Source: an uncultured Lachnospiraceae bacterium (GTDB taxonomy: Bacteria > Bacillota > Clostridia > Lachnospirales > Lachnospiraceae). From it: 7,955 bases of DNA. The stretch is taken from NCBI GenBank assembly GCA_948665105.1, contig CAPNGW010000099.1, positions 1 to 7,955 on the forward strand, written 5' to 3'. The translations under genes and the position numbers were made by a program. The notes under the pieces were generated by a model. That model had not been told where the DNA came from. It saw only the letters and a program-made list of their open reading frames with translations, and did no database searches. Each line of letters begins with the position of its first letter. Position 1 is the first letter of the stretch. Below, piece after piece: positions 6,958 to 7,955 of this stretch.

Positions 6958-6966
6958 TGCTATACT
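6958..6966 (+). promoter_or_regulatory. Candidate extended -10 promoter of the sensor gene
   Basis: TGCTATACT carries the extended -10 TG and TATACT, five of six matches to consensus, with no good -35 at 17 bases. A start near 6973 gives a leader of about 70 bases. A less likely alternative is TTGCCA at 6990-6995 with TAAGAC at 7013-7018. Confidence 0.4.
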
Positions 6967-6973
6967 TTTGGAA

Positions 6974-6984
6974 ATATCAGATAT
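6974..6984. repeat. Short perfect inverted repeat at the sensor gene's start region
   Basis: ATATC-A-GATAT is an 11-base perfect dyad. It begins inside the second TTTTGGAAAT copy and sits where transcription of the sensor gene would begin, so it could be an operator. A dyad of this size in AT-rich DNA can arise by chance. Confidence 0.25.
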
Positions 6985-7042
6985 ACCCTTTGCCACATGT
7001 TTTGGAGAATAATAAGACGGAAAAGACATCCCGGGAGGCGCC

Positions 7043-7955
7043 ATGAAATTTCAAAAGCTTTCGCTGCAAGGAAAAATATATATCTCCTGTTTTATCCTCA
7101 ATATCATACTTTTATTTATCAGCTCTTTGGTTTTCTATTATTTTACAACCAACGCATTAAAGGAAAATATGGAGGATTCCCTTATCAACAATACCACCAT
7201 GCTGAACCGGAATCTTGATTCCCTGCTTAAAACCGCTGACAACTCCTTAAAGGAGCTTCAGACCAACGATGCCCTGCTTACGGTGGCAAAAAATATCGAA
7301 AGCTCCAGTGATAATTATTTCATCAAGGACGTACCAGCCAACGGCAGCTTTAAAAATACCTTTGGCACTGTCCTCTATTCCCAGGATTTCTCCGGCTCCA
7401 TCAGCTATGTCAGCCGATACTATGACCACATTGGAGTCCGCTCCTGGGAAGGTGCCATTCCCTTTGTGGATAAAGAGTTTTTAAAAAACCAGTCGGAGCT
7501 TCCCTACCTGTTCGAGACCATCACCTATGCCTCCTTCATGCCTCCCCACGAGGAATTCTGGGGCGGCAGTCAAACGGTATTCTCCGTCATCCGTTCCATG
7601 CGGGACACACGCAACCAATACGGCCTGCTAATCCTGGATTTTGACAGCGCCACCATCGCTGACCTGCTTAAGGGCTTTGAGAATCCTTCCGACTACTCCA
7701 TCACGATTCTCGACGGGGAGGGGACACTTGTCTACACCAGTGATACCGCCCTGGACAGGGAGCTGTTCTACTCCTGTTATGAGAAGGCTTCCAGAGAGGC
7801 CAGGGAGAGTACCTTCTCCCACAGCGCCACCAGCTTATCCTGCTTCGAGATATCCCCTCTTACCGGGTGGACCTTTATCTTAAGCACCAGCACCGTAAGC
7901 TATTTGCAGTCCCTACGGTATTTGTTTGTCATAAGCACACTCCTCTTCCTCTCTC
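7043..7955 (+). CDS. Membrane sensor protein, probably YesM-type histidine kinase, N-terminal part
   Basis: Open from the ATG at 7043 to the window edge, 304 complete codons. GGGAGG stands four bases upstream of the start. A cytoplasmic stub (1-11) is followed by a transmembrane segment (about 12-35), an extracellular region (about 36-290) beginning with helix-rich sequence (LKENMEDSLINNTTMLNRNLDSLLKTADNSL in 39-69), and a second membrane segment starting near 292 where the window ends. The extracellular part has a Cache-like layout: YGLLILDFD at 193-201, YSITILDGEGTLVYTSD around 218-234, and SPLTGWTFIL (271-280) just before the second membrane helix. This arrangement beside a CUT1 operon is typical of YesM-like kinases, which pair with a YesN-type AraC response regulator. 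The same N-terminal design also occurs in membrane-bound AraC-family regulators. The deciding C-terminal domains (HAMP plus kinase, or helix-turn-helix) are outside the window. Confidence 0.8.
   Translation, partial: MKFQKLSLQGKIYISCFILNIILLFISSLVFYYFTTNALKENMEDSLINNTTMLNRNLDSLLKTADNSLKELQTNDALLTVAKNIESSSDNYFIKDVPANGSFKNTFGTVLYSQDFSGSISYVSRYYDHIGVRSWEGAIPFVDKEFLKNQSELPYLFETITYASFMPPHEEFWGGSQTVFSVIRSMRDTRNQYGLLILDFDSATIADLLKGFENPSDYSITILDGEGTLVYTSDTALDRELFYSCYEKASREARESTFSHSATSLSCFEISPLTGWTFILSTSTVSYLQSLRYLFVISTLLFLS

Larger units (their letters stand above)
6901..6975. repeat. Direct repeat in the divergent control region, candidate operators
   Basis: TTTTGGAAAT occurs at 6901-6910 and again at 6966-6975, 65 bases apart start to start, about six helical turns. 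Both copies continue into similar sequence (TATCA after the first, ATCA after the second). A partial third copy, TTTTGGAGAAT, starts at 7000. CACATGT also occurs twice, at 6914-6920 and 6994-7000. The first copy overlaps the candidate -10 and start of the sugar operon, and the second lies just downstream of the candidate -10 of the sensor gene. Paired direct repeats are how AraC-type response regulators often bind, but that reading is inference. Confidence 0.45.

Noticed and set aside
1..7955. Mobile element, CRISPR array, phage or defence system
   Set aside because: All coding capacity is accounted for by polA, the sugar operon and the sensor gene. I saw no transposase, integrase, spaced repeat array or terminal inverted repeats.

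Overview
The window reads like the chromosome of a Gram-positive anaerobe of the Clostridia, most likely Lachnospiraceae. The pointers are AGGAGG-type ribosome binding sites before most genes, a lipoprotein-type solute-binding protein, an ABC sugar importer with no ATPase gene of its own, and a PolA whose proofreading domain has lost its metal ligands. The genus cannot be read from the sequence, and the taxonomic call is inference.

Layout. (1) Positions 1-2146, minus strand: the first 715 codons of DNA polymerase I (polA). The gene leaves the window at its 3' end, just inside the O-helix. (2) Positions 2147-2320: an intergenic stretch with a good sigma-A promoter for polA and, upstream of that, a strong GC-rich hairpin that probably ends or attenuates transcription from the sugar operon. 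(3) Positions 2321-6825, minus strand: a four-gene operon transcribed in the order solute-binding lipoprotein, MalF-type permease, MalG-type permease, GH29 alpha-L-fucosidase. (4) Positions 6826-7042: a divergent control region with candidate promoters in both directions and a direct repeat lying on both start regions. (5) Positions 7043-7955, plus strand: the N-terminal sensor half of a membrane signalling protein, most likely a YesM-type histidine kinase, cut off in its second transmembrane segment.

How the parts fit. The lipoprotein would capture a fucosylated glycan or fucoside outside the cell and the two permeases would import it. The ATPase is presumably a shared MsmK/UgpC-type protein encoded elsewhere. 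The fucosidase has no signal peptide, so it would release L-fucose in the cytoplasm. The divergent sensor probably detects the substrate or its binding protein and controls the operon. A strong hairpin between the binding-protein gene and the first permease gene probably sets the usual excess of binding protein over permease. polA is a housekeeping neighbour on the same strand and has its own promoter.

I see no mobile element, CRISPR array, tRNA, rRNA or phage gene. The gene set is a recognisable carbohydrate-utilisation locus. The less explained signals are the RNA structures at 2241-2295 and 5371-5411 and the repeats in the divergent promoter.
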